64,000 bases of DNA from CAIQPS01 sp963721365 (lineage in GTDB: Bacteria > Actinomycetota > Thermoleophilia > RBG-16-64-13): assembly GCA_963721365.1 (NCBI GenBank), contig CAVRJE010000017.1, positions 62,001-126,000 on the forward strand. The letters run 5' to 3'. The notes beneath the pieces are model-generated. The model saw nothing but the letters and a program-made list of their open reading frames with translations, had not been told where the DNA came from and made no database searches. Positions 18,771 to 27,888 of the stretch are shown here, in pieces. Both the position numbers and the translations under genes were made by a program. The number at the start of each line of letters is the position of its first letter. Position 1 is the first letter of the stretch.

Positions 18771-19918
18771 CTAGACGTACTTGTGCAGGCCGAGATGGTG
18801 GTGGAGTTCGAGAAACGAGTGCGGCTTCAGACGGAGGAGCGTTCGCAGGTAGGCGAAACCCTCATACGGAAGCGAATACCGTTCGAGCCCGGGCTCGGTG
18901 CAGCGGGAACACTCGGGTGATCTTCCGATGCGGGACCGCAACCGTCGCGCCTGAGGGGACTCGAACAACGTCGCAATCGGGGCGGCCGAGACATTCCCCA
19001 CGGTTTCGTCTATGAGAGGGCAGAGGTGCACCTCTCCTGTGCTGCGAACGAAGAAGTAGTTGAAGCCGCAAGAGCAGGGCTTCTTCATCCGTCCCGTCCG
19101 TAAGTAGCCGGCCAGGGCGCTTGCGTGATAGCTCCATCTGAACGCGGAGCTCTCGTAGAACTCGGCCAGAGAGGCACGGTCGGCGGCGGTCAGGGCAAGG
19201 CGCGGCGCTCTGTCCGGGTTCAGGTAGCGGCCGCTCGTGACGATGGCGGGGGATATGATGGTGAACAGCCCCCGCTCGGCGGCGTACGCCGCGATCTGCT
19301 CCAGTTGACCTACATTCTCGGGGAGAACGGTCGTCTTCACCCCGATGATCAGATTCGGATAGCTGCTCCTCAGCTCGACAAGGCCCGCGATGCACGTGTC
19401 GACACTCTGCCACGCGCCCTCGTAGCGGCGGATCTTGTCGTGGGTGTCGTCAACGGCATCGAGAGCGCAGACGATGATCAATTCGAGGCCGGCCGCTCTC
19501 GTCGGCTCGAGCATCTGGGCGACCATGCCTACCACGCGCTCGCTCAGGACCCCGTTCGTGGTGATGGCCACCGAGCAAAGCCGCGTGAGGTGAGGCCCCT
19601 TCAGCTCGCAGATGCGATGGACCAGAGAGACGAGGTCGTCGCCGAGGAAGGGCTCGCCCCCGGTGATGTCTAGCTCTCTCAGATCGGCGAGCAGGTCGCT
19701 GGAGAGAAGGGCCACCCACTCTTCGAGGGGAAGGTCGGGCACCGACTCGGGAATCTTCCAGATGTTGCACATAACGCATCGGCAGACACACCGATGAGTA
19801 ACCTCGAGGCTGACGGCCTGGGTTTTCCCGGCTTGCCGGCCAGACGCAGTATGCGGTACCGGAGCCCGTTCCGCACGAGCTTGGCAGCGATCATTCCCGA
19901 AGCGGCCGACTGCTTCAT
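18771..19918 (-). CDS. Radical SAM protein with C-terminal cysteine-rich region, one frameshift
   Basis: A radical SAM enzyme of unknown product. The SAM-cluster motif reads CVCRCVMC, which meets CxxxCxxC with two extra cysteines, followed by NIWKIPE. ELDITGGEPFL binds SAM. The C-terminal part has CSCGFNYFFV, EVHLCPLIDE and CSRCTEPG, resembling a SPASM or twitch auxiliary cluster domain. The open frame begins at 19772; extending upstream needs a -1 type indel in the AAAA run near 19830 to join KQSAASGMIAAKL and GLRYRILRLAGKPG to EVTHRC. ATG 19918 is therefore a tentative start. It is divergent from the DUF169 gene. No precursor peptide was recognised nearby. Confidence 0.8.
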
Positions 19919-20083
19919 AGTCACATTGAACCAGAACATGACCGGATTTGGCTGGCCGGTCATGCCGCCCGATGCGCCCAATCCCTTACAATGCAAGGGT
20001 GGTGCCGCCGATTTTGGCGACTGCGTTGCACCCGGAGCGGTGCTGGCGGGGCGGAGAGTTCAAGTCGAAGGAAGGAGTGCCTC

Positions 20084-20871
20084 ATGGGAGAGCTGAATTG
20101 GGAGACCAGGCATAAGCTGAAACCTCACGACTTCGCGATCCTGGACAAGTTCGAATTCAAGTACGCGCCGGTCGGCTTCAAGTTCTTCAACGTCGAGGGC
20201 GATCTGGAAGGCCTGGGACTCGAGCAACTCGAGGGCAAGCTGGCCTGGTGCCAGATGCTTCTCGAGGCGCAGAATGGCAAGGCCTTCTACGCCACGGCCG
20301 AGAACCAGTACTGCGAGCCCGGGATCTTCCTGTCGGGCCATGGCGAGCTGACCCCGCTGGCCGCCGGCGGCCGCATCGGCCCGCCCTTCGACATCTACGC
20401 CGACGAGCGCCCGAACCGGCGCGTCTACAACCACGTCACCGTCCTTGCCGCCGGGTCCACCTACGCGACCGGCTACGCCCCCGTCGACAAGCTGACCTTC
20501 GAGCCGGACCTGCTCATCCTCGGGCTGCGACAACATGGACCAGGGCGAGCGGGTGCTGAGGGCGACGCAGTGGGACACGGGCGACATGATCGTCAGTCAC
20601 ATGACCTACGTCATGGGCTGCAACTGGATGTTCACCTACCCGTTCGTCAGCGGGAACATCAACACCGTCTGGACCGGGGTCTGCTACGGGATGAAGATGT
20701 ACAAGCTCTATCCCGCCGGGCTGCCCGATCGTCACCATCCCCTGGCATCACATCGACAGGGTCTTGCGGAACATGAACGAGATGCCCTGGACCCTGCCCG
20801 GCCATACCGACCAGAAGGAAGAAGCGTACCAGCTGGCTTTCAAGCGGCTGGGGGTCGAGGGCATCATCTAG
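20084..20871 (+). CDS. DUF169 family protein, two frameshifts
   Basis: Soluble protein of about 261 residues after correction. ATG 20084 follows GGAAGGAG. Conserved parts are FKYAPVGFKFF, KLAWCQMLLEAQNGKAFY, CEPGIFLSG, then, after an extra G near 20530, LILGCDNMDQGERVLRA and VSHMTYVMGCNWMFTYPF. A second extra G near 20730 leads to the end (IVTIPWHHID to VEGII). The conserved cysteines suggest metal or Fe-S binding. The family is common in anaerobes and its function is unknown. It lies 31 bases upstream of the molybdopterin oxidoreductase, so a role as accessory factor is possible. Confidence 0.82.
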
Positions 20872-20902
20872 ACGTAGGGCAACGGGACTCTCGGAGGCGA
20901 AC

Positions 20903-23169
20903 ATGAACAAGCTCGAGCGGATGACCAAGGGAAAGATCCCCGGGACCGAGACCGGCATCGAGGTGCGGAAATCTATCTGCACCATCTGCGATCCCGTGAC
21001 CCAGTGCGGGCTTGACTGCTACGTCAAGGACGGCCGGGTCATCAAGGTCGAGGGGACCCTGGAGAATCCCCAGAACGCAGGCACCCTCTGCGCCAAGGGC
21101 GCGGCCCAGCGCCAGTGGGTCTACCATGAAGACCGGCTTCGCACCCCGCTCAAGAGGGTAGGCCCCCGAGGCAGCGGGCAGATGGTGCCCATCTCCTGGT
21201 CCGAAGCCCTCGATACCATCGCCCAGAATCTGCAGACGATCAAGACCGAGAGCGGCCCCGAATCCGTCGTCTTCTACTGCGGGTACCCCAAGCACCCGCG
21301 GCCCTTCCTGCAGAGGCTGGCTATGCTCTATGGCTCGCCCAACTACTGCACGGAATCGAGCGCCTGTGCCACGGCAGCCGGCATGGCCTGGCGCTCCATC
21401 TACGGGCAGGGGACCGCTCCCGACCTCGCCAACACGAAATGCGTCTTCGCCCTGGGGCGCAACCCTTTCCACGCCGGCACCACTCAATCCCGGCATCTGC
21501 TCGACGCTCGCGGAACGAGGCGTGAAGTTCATTGTCGCCGACCCCCGGGTGACTCCCCTGGCCTCCATGGCCGACATCCACCTGCAACTGCGGCCCGGCA
21601 CCGACGGAGCCCTGGCCCTCGCCATGGCGAACTTCATCATCTCCGAGGGCCTGCACGATCGCGAGTTCGTGTCGCGCTGGACCCGGGGCTTCGATGAATT
21701 CCGCCGGTATGCGGCCGGGTTCACTCTCGAGCGGGCAGAGGAGATAACCGGCGTCCCGGCGGCCAAGATCCGAGATGCCGCCCTCCTTTACGCCACCAGC
21801 AAGCCGGCGGCGATGATGCCGAGCTCCTCCCCGGTGGTCCACCACGTGAGCGGCGTGCAGTATGAGCGGGCCACCCTCATGCTGGTCGGCCTCACCGGCA
21901 ATTTCGACGTCCCCGGGGGGAACGTCGCCGTTTCCCCCAGCTGGCTGCACGTGTCGGGCGCCGGATTTACCACCCGGGAACACGAGTTCGAGCTATCCCG
22001 ACCATGGAGCGAGCTGCCTCCTCGCCTGGGACAGACCCGCTTCCCGGTATGGACGGAGATGGTGGACGAGTGCCAGTCCATGGACATCCCCCGCACAGGT
22101 GGCGACCGGGGAGCCGTATCCCTTGCGGGGCCTGGTCGCCTTCGGCATGAACTACCGGCTGTGGCCCGACTCCGAGGGCTTCCTCGCGGCTATCGACAAG
22201 CTGGACTTCATCGTCGATGTCGACCTCTTCCTCACCGACAGCGCCAAGTATGCCGACATCGTCCTTCCCACCTGCTCGTCTCTCGAACGGAGCGAGCTAC
22301 GCTGTTATCCGCAGAAGTACATCATCTACACGACTCCCGGTCATCGAGCCTCTGGGTGAGTCGCGTTCGGACTTCGACATCATCTTCGCCTTGGCCGACA
22401 AGCTGGGGCTCGATTACCAGGTGCAGGCGGCCGGCGGGGCGACGCCGGAGCCCGGCACCTATCTCCCGAACGGGGCCCCCGACTTCCGGGAGGCGTCTGA
22501 GGCGGCGTTCGATTGGATCCTCGAACCCAGTGGCATGCGGATCGCCGAGCTCAAGACCCACCCGGCCGGCATGCCGGTGCCGGATCCGACCCCGGTCGAC
22601 GTACAGGAAATACGAGAAATCCGGTTTCCGCACCCCGAGCGGCAAGATGGAGTTCTCCTCGTCGATCCTCGAGAAGTACTCCGACTATCCGGGCATCGAC
22701 GGCCTTCCCCTCTATGCGGAGCCGCCTTATAGTCCGGTTTCCTCCCCCGAGAGGGCTAAGGACTACCCCTTCGTGCTGAGCACCGGGGCCCGTCTACCCA
22801 TGTTCATCCACTCGCGCCTGTTCCGCCTGCCCTGGACGCGGAGTCTGCGGCCCGCTGCGGCGGCGGACCTCAATCCCGCCGACGCCGGCGCACTCGGCAT
22901 CGCCCAGGGCGACACGCATCGAGCTTTCTACCCCGACCGGGTCGATCAAGGTGCGTGCCAACCTCTCTCAGATGATCCGTCCCGGGGACGTGCACATGTA
23001 TCACGGGTATCCGGACGCCGACGTGAACACGCTTCTCGAGGGGGACTACCTCGACCCCATCTCGGGATTCCCCGGGTACAAGGCCGCCCTCTGCGCCGTG
23101 CGGAAGGTGCCCACCAACGCCATGACCGGGGAGGCGCCACCGAGACGCCACCGGGAGGCGCCGAAATGA
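20903..23169 (+). CDS. Molybdopterin (Mo/W) oxidoreductase, DMSO reductase family, five frameshifts
   Basis: Catalytic subunit related to acetylene-hydratase-like and thiosulfate/polysulfide-type enzymes. Residues 26-63 carry the [4Fe-4S] ligands (CTICDPVTQC and TLCAKG). The likely metal ligand is Cys155 in ESSACATAAG. FIVADPR, QLRPGTDGALALAMAN, GNFDVPGGN and the C-terminal FVLSTGARLPMFIHSRL are molybdopterin-binding regions. Extra bases near 21488, 22095, 22342, 22610 and 22918 break it; each restores known family sequence. No Tat signal is visible, so it is probably cytoplasmic. Corrected length is about 753 residues. The stop overlaps the start of its Fe-S partner. The substrate is unknown. 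Confidence 0.88.
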
Positions 23170-23669
23170 GCTACGCCCTTCGCCTCGACCTGGACCGGTG
23201 CGTCGGCTGTATGGCCTGCGCCGTCGCCTGCATGGACCAGAACGACCTGGAGGTGGCTGCCGAGCCGACCGCCTGGCGGCAGGTCTTCACCGTGGAATCG
23301 GGCGCCTATCCAGAAGCGCGGCTGCGCTACGTTTCCATGGCCTGCATGCACTGCGAGGACGCCCCCTGTCACATGGCCTGCCCCACCGGCGCCATCTCCC
23401 GGGACGCTGCGACCCGCGCCGTGGGGATCGCCGCTGAGCTGTGCATCGGCTGCCACAGCTGTTCGATGGCCTGTCCGTTCGGGGTGCCCCGCTTCGGCCG
23501 GGACGGCACCATGCAGAAATGCGACCTGTGCAGCGGCCGCCTGGAACAAGGATTGGAGCCGGCGTGCGTTCGGGTCTGCCCGAGCAAAGCGCTGCATTAT
23601 GGAGACCCGAACACGCTTACCCTTGACGCCGAGAAGAAGGCGGCGGCCCGACTGGCGGGAAAAGGGTAG
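23166..23669 (+). CDS. Four-cluster ferredoxin-like electron-transfer subunit (DmsB/NrfC/PhsB type)
   Basis: A 167-residue partner of the molybdopterin subunit. Cysteine groups are CVGCMACAVAC, CMHCEDAPCHMACP, CIGCHSCSMACPFGV and KCDLCSGRL with CVRVCP, giving four [4Fe-4S] clusters. ATG 23166 overlaps the upstream stop. No membrane anchor gene follows, so the pair may interact with a soluble donor or a membrane protein encoded elsewhere. The frame is intact. Confidence 0.92.
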   Translation: MSYALRLDLDRCVGCMACAVACMDQNDLEVAAEPTAWRQVFTVESGAYPEARLRYVSMACMHCEDAPCHMACPTGAISRDAATRAVGIAAELCIGCHSCSMACPFGVPRFGRDGTMQKCDLCSGRLEQGLEPACVRVCPSKALHYGDPNTLTLDAEKKAAARLAGKG

Positions 23670-23674
23670 CTATT

Positions 23675-23690
23675 GCCGCGCCAGCGCGGC
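23675..23690. terminator. Weak hairpin between convergent genes
   Basis: GCCGCG-CCAG-CGCGGC forms a 6-bp GC stem with a four-base loop between the Fe-S subunit and the convergent CMD gene. There is no clear T-run on the plus side; the minus side has a short T stretch further out. It may be a bidirectional terminator. Confidence 0.35.
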
Positions 23691-23703
23691 CGTGAGACTT
23701 CCG

Positions 23704-24154
23704 TCAGTGTTCTGTGTTTGCCCAATGGCCGATAGAAACGCGATACATCAGGTAGTCCCAGGTATTGCCGGCAAGGTTGCCCACACGAATCGTGCGCATC
23801 GATAGTTCAATAGCCTCGGTCTTCGCTTGCCCGTATGTTTCCAGAATGCGCTCACGCACCGCTGGGTCGGGCCTGGCATCCGTTTCGGCCCAGTGCTGGG
23901 CATAGAGCAAAGCGGGGACCTGTTCCGGCGGAGAGCCGCCCAGGCTTCCCCGGGCCATTGCATCGACATCTGCCTGGGCGACACCGGCCGCCAACGCCAT
24001 CCTGGCGTGCGCATACGCGCAGTAGCGGCAGCCGTTCACTTCGGTCCTCCCCAGGTTCTTGATCCGGAGCCCGTTCACGGCGAAGCGCGCGCAGATCGTG
24101 CACCAGCTCAGAAGGGCGATGATAGAAACGCCGTCGATAGTTCCAGGTTGACAC
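23704..24154 (-). CDS. Carboxymuconolactone decarboxylase/AhpD-like protein, one frameshift
   Basis: Small all-helical redox protein. The catalytic motif is VNGCRYCAYAHARMAL, with the CxxC and downstream His typical of AhpD peroxidases. The upstream part (STWNYRRRFYHRPSELVHDLRAL) is in another frame and joins through an extra base near 24075. Corrected length is about 149 residues. It is the last gene of the long leftward hdr operon, 26 bases after DsrE, so it may protect against peroxide or act on a thiol/persulfide intermediate. Confidence 0.82.
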
Positions 24155-24179
24155 TTGGGCGCGCTATGCGGGCGCTCTG

Positions 24180-24657
24180 CTAGATGAACAGGTTGACGTT
24201 CGCCTCGTCCGCCTCGCCAAGGTAGGCTGAGACTCCGGCGTATTCCACCACGTCCAGCAACTCTTCCTTCTTGAAGCCCATGAGATCCATGGTCATCGTG
24301 CAGGCCACCAGTTTGACTCCCAGCTCAATGGCGGAGTCGAGCAGTTGCTGTATCGTCATGGCGCCTTCGGCCTTCATGACTTTGTTCATCATGGGCACGC
24401 CCATGCCGGCGAAGTTCATCTTCGACATGCCCATCTTGTTGACGCCGCGCGGCATCATTCTGCCGAACATGCCCTGCAGGAACTTCTTCTCCGGCCTTGA
24501 CCTTCTCCGGCTTGCGGAGCGCGTTGAGGCCCCAGAAGGTGCAGAAGATGGTGACGTCGTCGCCCATGGCCGCGGCGCCGTTTGCGATGATCAGCGCGGC
24601 CATGACTTTGTCGAAGTCGCCGCTGAAAAGGATGATGGTCTTCTTGGTCGTGTCCAT
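24180..24657 (-). CDS. DsrE-family sulfur-carrier protein, one frameshift
   Basis: DsrE/DsrF/DrsH-like protein of about 158 residues. ATG 24657 has AAGGAGG upstream. It opens TIILFSGDFDKVMAALIIANG and continues FCTFWGLNALRK. After an extra base near 24490 come GMSKMNFAGMGVPMM, KLVACTMTMDLMGF (the conserved Cys of the family) and a VEYAGVSAYLGEAD end. Such proteins carry sulfane sulfur as a cysteine persulfide and transfer it between TusA-like partners. TusA is in the same operon. A second DsrE protein lies at 32045. Confidence 0.88.
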
Positions 24658-24703
24658 ATCAAGCCTCCTTGCTCGCGCTGATCGAGCGGGTTGTTACGTA
24701 CCG

Positions 24704-25874
24704 TCAAGCCGCCGGCTCGCTCTGCATGCCGCCGGGCGACTTCCTCGGGCGCCGGTGCCGGCACCATCTGCCTGCGCAGGGTCGAGAAGTACATGGCCAG
24801 CGGGCGATAGGCCATGTGCGACCACTTGCTGAAGGGAACTTCGAGCCCCAGCATCGGGACCACCGCCATCAAGTGGACGACGTAGGCAACGTTCGCCGCT
24901 ACGTCGGCACCGCCCCTGTGAAGCACGTGCTGCAGCACCCCGGTAAGAGCGACGACCAGTAGCAGGATCAGGAAGATCCAGTCGCTCTCGTGCGAATGCT
25001 GGTGCTGGGCTTCCATCTTCTTCAGCCGGCCCGATGATCGCCCACAGGGTGGCGAAGATCAGGCCGACGCTGGCCAGGTAGCCGAACACGTGGACGCGCC
25101 AGTCGATCGTGGGCCCGGACCACATGTACTCGAGGAAGAACATGATCAGCACGAGCATGGTCACGTAGCTCAGCATCAGCGCGAGATGCACCGCCCACGG
25201 CCGCTTCCGCTCGCACTGCGCGTAGCGCTTCTGGGTCATGAAGTGCAGCGGGAACTGGTACACGGACTTCAGGTAGGCCCCGGCGGAGAGGCGCATGGTA
25301 CGCGCGCGCCCCGTAGTCTCCCGGCCGATGGTGAACCACCACATGCGGATCATGTTGGGGATGAGGAAGGCCAGCAGGACTGCCGCCAGCACCCAGTCGA
25401 AGATATGGACGACCTGAGGCCGGCAGGAAGGAGTCAGGGCCGTTGTACTGAGTTGATATCGCCGTTCATGAAGCCGAAGAGCGTGAAACCGATACCGGTC
25501 AGCAGGGCGACGACGATGACCGAGAGCAGCTCGACCCGGGGACGCCGGTAGAACACCCGGCTGATGCCGGTGAAGTCGTAGCGCGAGGTCAACCAGCGCC
25601 GCAGGCTCATCATGGTCTCGCCGGGAGAGGCGCCGCGCGGGCACGCGGTCGAGCACTCGCCGCAGTAGTAGCAGAGCCAGGGTTCCAGGCTGCCCTTCAG
25701 CTTGTCTTCCATGCCCAGCTGGAGGGCGCGCATCGAGCGCCGGGGGAAGTTCGTGTTCTCTTCGGCGAGCGCGCAGGTGGCGGTGCAGTTGCCGCAGTTG
25801 AAGCACTTCTGCACGTCATCGGCCCCGTACGCGGCCAGCTCGTCGACGAGCTCAGGATTCACTCTCGTGCTCAT
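24704..25874 (-). CDS. HdrC-HdrE fusion (QmoC-like) membrane subunit, about four frameshifts
   Basis: Connects Hdr-type flavoproteins with the membrane quinone pool. The N-terminal half is HdrC-like with two [4Fe-4S] motifs, CFNCGNCTATC and CYYCGECSTACP. The C-terminal half holds several hydrophobic helices of the NarI/HdrE type (IFDWVLAAVLLAFLIPNM, HLALMLSYVTMLVLIMFF, WIFLILLLVVALTGVLQ). Shifts lie near 25440, 25415, 25025 and probably 24740. The proposed end is TGA 24704-24706, just before the DsrE ribosome-binding site; the exact C-terminus is uncertain. The same two-domain layout defines QmoC of sulfate reducers, but no aprAB is present here. Confidence 0.82.
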
Positions 25875-26120
25875 CCGATCTCTCTCTCGATCGCCTGGTA
25901 ACGGTAGTAGCCCTCGTCCGTCACCTCTTTTTCCTCTCGCACGTAGCCGTACTTGCGCATGCCCATGACCCAGAAGGTCACCTCGGACGTCGGAGAGCCG
26001 AGGCCTTCGGCGATCTCGGGGATGGTCAGCGGCGCCGCCTTCGAGGAGCTTCAGGATGCGGCCCCGCATGAGGTGCTCCTCGCGGACGATCTCGCGGATC
26101 TCACGGTTGGGAGCGCTCAT
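25871..26120 (-). CDS. Small winged-helix DNA-binding protein, one frameshift
   Basis: About 82 residues, with start ATG 26120 and a stop overlapping the next gene. After correcting an extra G near 26035 it reads MRGRILKLLEGGALTIPEI (19 shown), EIAEGLGSPTSEVTFWVMGM and RKYGYVREE, a classic helix-turn-helix plus wing. Such small HTH proteins occur inside hdr operons and may be regulators or structural parts of the complex. Function is inferred from fold only. Confidence 0.7.
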
Positions 26121-27888
26121 GCCGGCACCGTCCGCTATGTGCAACCGCGGACATCGACAGCATCCCGTCGATCATGGCCCGGATCTGCGCGTCGGTGTAG
26201 CCCTCGAGGTCGATGGCCTTGACCGGGCAGACCGGTATGCAGCCGCCGCAGCCCTTGCAGGTGGTCTTGTCGATGACCGCCACGGTCTTGCCGTCCACCT
26301 CGGCTTCCTTGGGCGCCGCGTAGGGACAGGCCTCCAGGCAAAGCCCGCACCAGGTGCAGGCGTCGGTGTCGACCATGGCGACGAGCGGATCCAGTTCGGC
26401 GAAGCCACGCTTGAGGATCGAGGCGCTCTGCGTGACCGCGGCCAGGCCGGAGGCGACCGCCTCTGCCGAGTTCATCGGCTGCTGGCAGGTGCCGCAGATG
26501 TAGACGCCGTCCACGACGGTCTCGACCGGGCGCAGTTTTGGGTGGATCTCGTTGAAGAAGCCGCTCTTGCCCACGGGCAGCTTGAGGGTCTTTGTCAGGT
26601 CCTCGTTCTCGCGCGGCACCATGCCGGTGACCAGCACCACCAGGTCGGCCAGGATCTCGATCTCCTCGCCCTCGGACAGAAGGTCGCGGGTGGTGACCAG
26701 CAGCCGGCCGGTCTCCGGATCCCTCGCCACCGTGGGCGGCTCGTCGTCGGGGACCTTGAGATACACGGAGCCCTTGTTGAGCGACTCGTCGTACAGCTTC
26801 TCGTACTTGCCGTAGGTGCGGATGTCGCGATGCAGATGGTACTGGTGGACGCGCCCGGGCTTCGCCGCCACCTCGAGGGAAGCGTGGACCGCCGCGGTGC
26901 AGCAGTAGCGGGAGCAGTACTCGTGAGCGCCGTCGACCACGTCCCGGTCCTGGCGGCTGCCCACGCAGTAGATGTAGACGATGTTCTTGACCGGCTTGCC
27001 CTGATACTCCAGGGAGCCGTTGCTCGACTCGACGAGCTGTTTGAAGTCCGGCAGGGTGATCACGCCGTCCGAGCCCGTAGCCGAGCTCGTCCTCGGCGAC
27101 CGGATAGCGCGTCGAACCCGGTGGCGACGACTATCGAGCCCGCGTCCACGGTGACCGTCTCGCCGGTCTCCCGGTCCACCCTGATGTCCACCTGGTAGTT
27201 GCCGAAGCTGCCCGATTTCGCCGGTGACCTCGGCATTCGTGAAGACGGTGATGTCCGGGTGCCGGCGGACCTTCTCGGTCAGGCGCGGCCACCAGTTCGC
27301 CGGCCGTTCTTGCCGTAGGGGTACATCTCGCCGAAGCCGGCCGCCCAGCCGCCGAGTTGCGCCTCCTTCTCCACCAGGAAGGCGGCGATGCCGATCTCGG
27401 CCAGCCCCAGCGCCGCGCGCAGACCGGCGATACCGCCGCCGATCACGACGGCTTTGGGTACCGTCTCGACGACGATAGGCTCCAGGGGGACGGTCAGCCG
27501 GGTCCGGCCGACGCCCGCCTTGACCAGTCGGGTCGCCTTGGCGGTCGCGCCCGCGCAGTCGTCGGTGTGTGTCCAGGAGCACTGCTCTCTGACGTTGACC
27601 TGGGTGTACTGATAGGGGCTGAGACCCGCCCGCTTGGCCACTTCCCTGAAGGTGAAGGTGTGCAGCTTCGGGGAGCAGGAGGCGACGACGATGCCGTCGA
27701 GGTGCTGCTCCTTGATGTCTTCGATGATCTCCTGCTGGGTGGCGTCGGAGCAGGTGAACATGGCGGTCTTGGCCACGACCACGTCAGGGTCGGCCTGCAG
27801 TTCCGCCGACCACCTTGTCGACCTCGACGTAGTCGGAGATGTTGCCGCCGCAGTGGCAGACGTAGACGCCTATCCGTCGCTGGCTCAT
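26101..27888 (-). CDS. HdrA, heterodisulfide-reductase-type FAD/Fe-S subunit, about six frameshifts
   Basis: Flavoprotein able to split or merge electron pairs. ATG 27888 follows GGAGGTGGGCAG and gives MSQRRIGVYVCHCGGNISDY, the canonical HdrA opening. FTCSDATQQEI, VVASCSPKLHTFTF, VREQCSW and the FAD motif VIGGGIAGLRAALGLAEIG follow. The C-terminus has two [4Fe-4S] motifs, CTWCGLCLEACPYAAP and CKGCGGCIPVCPVKAI. Extra bases near 27800, 27310, 27295, 27215, 27105 and 27080 divide it. The region from ITLPDFKQLVESSNG to the end is open. Corrected length is about 593 residues. The gene end overlaps the HTH gene by 20 bases. Confidence 0.9.
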
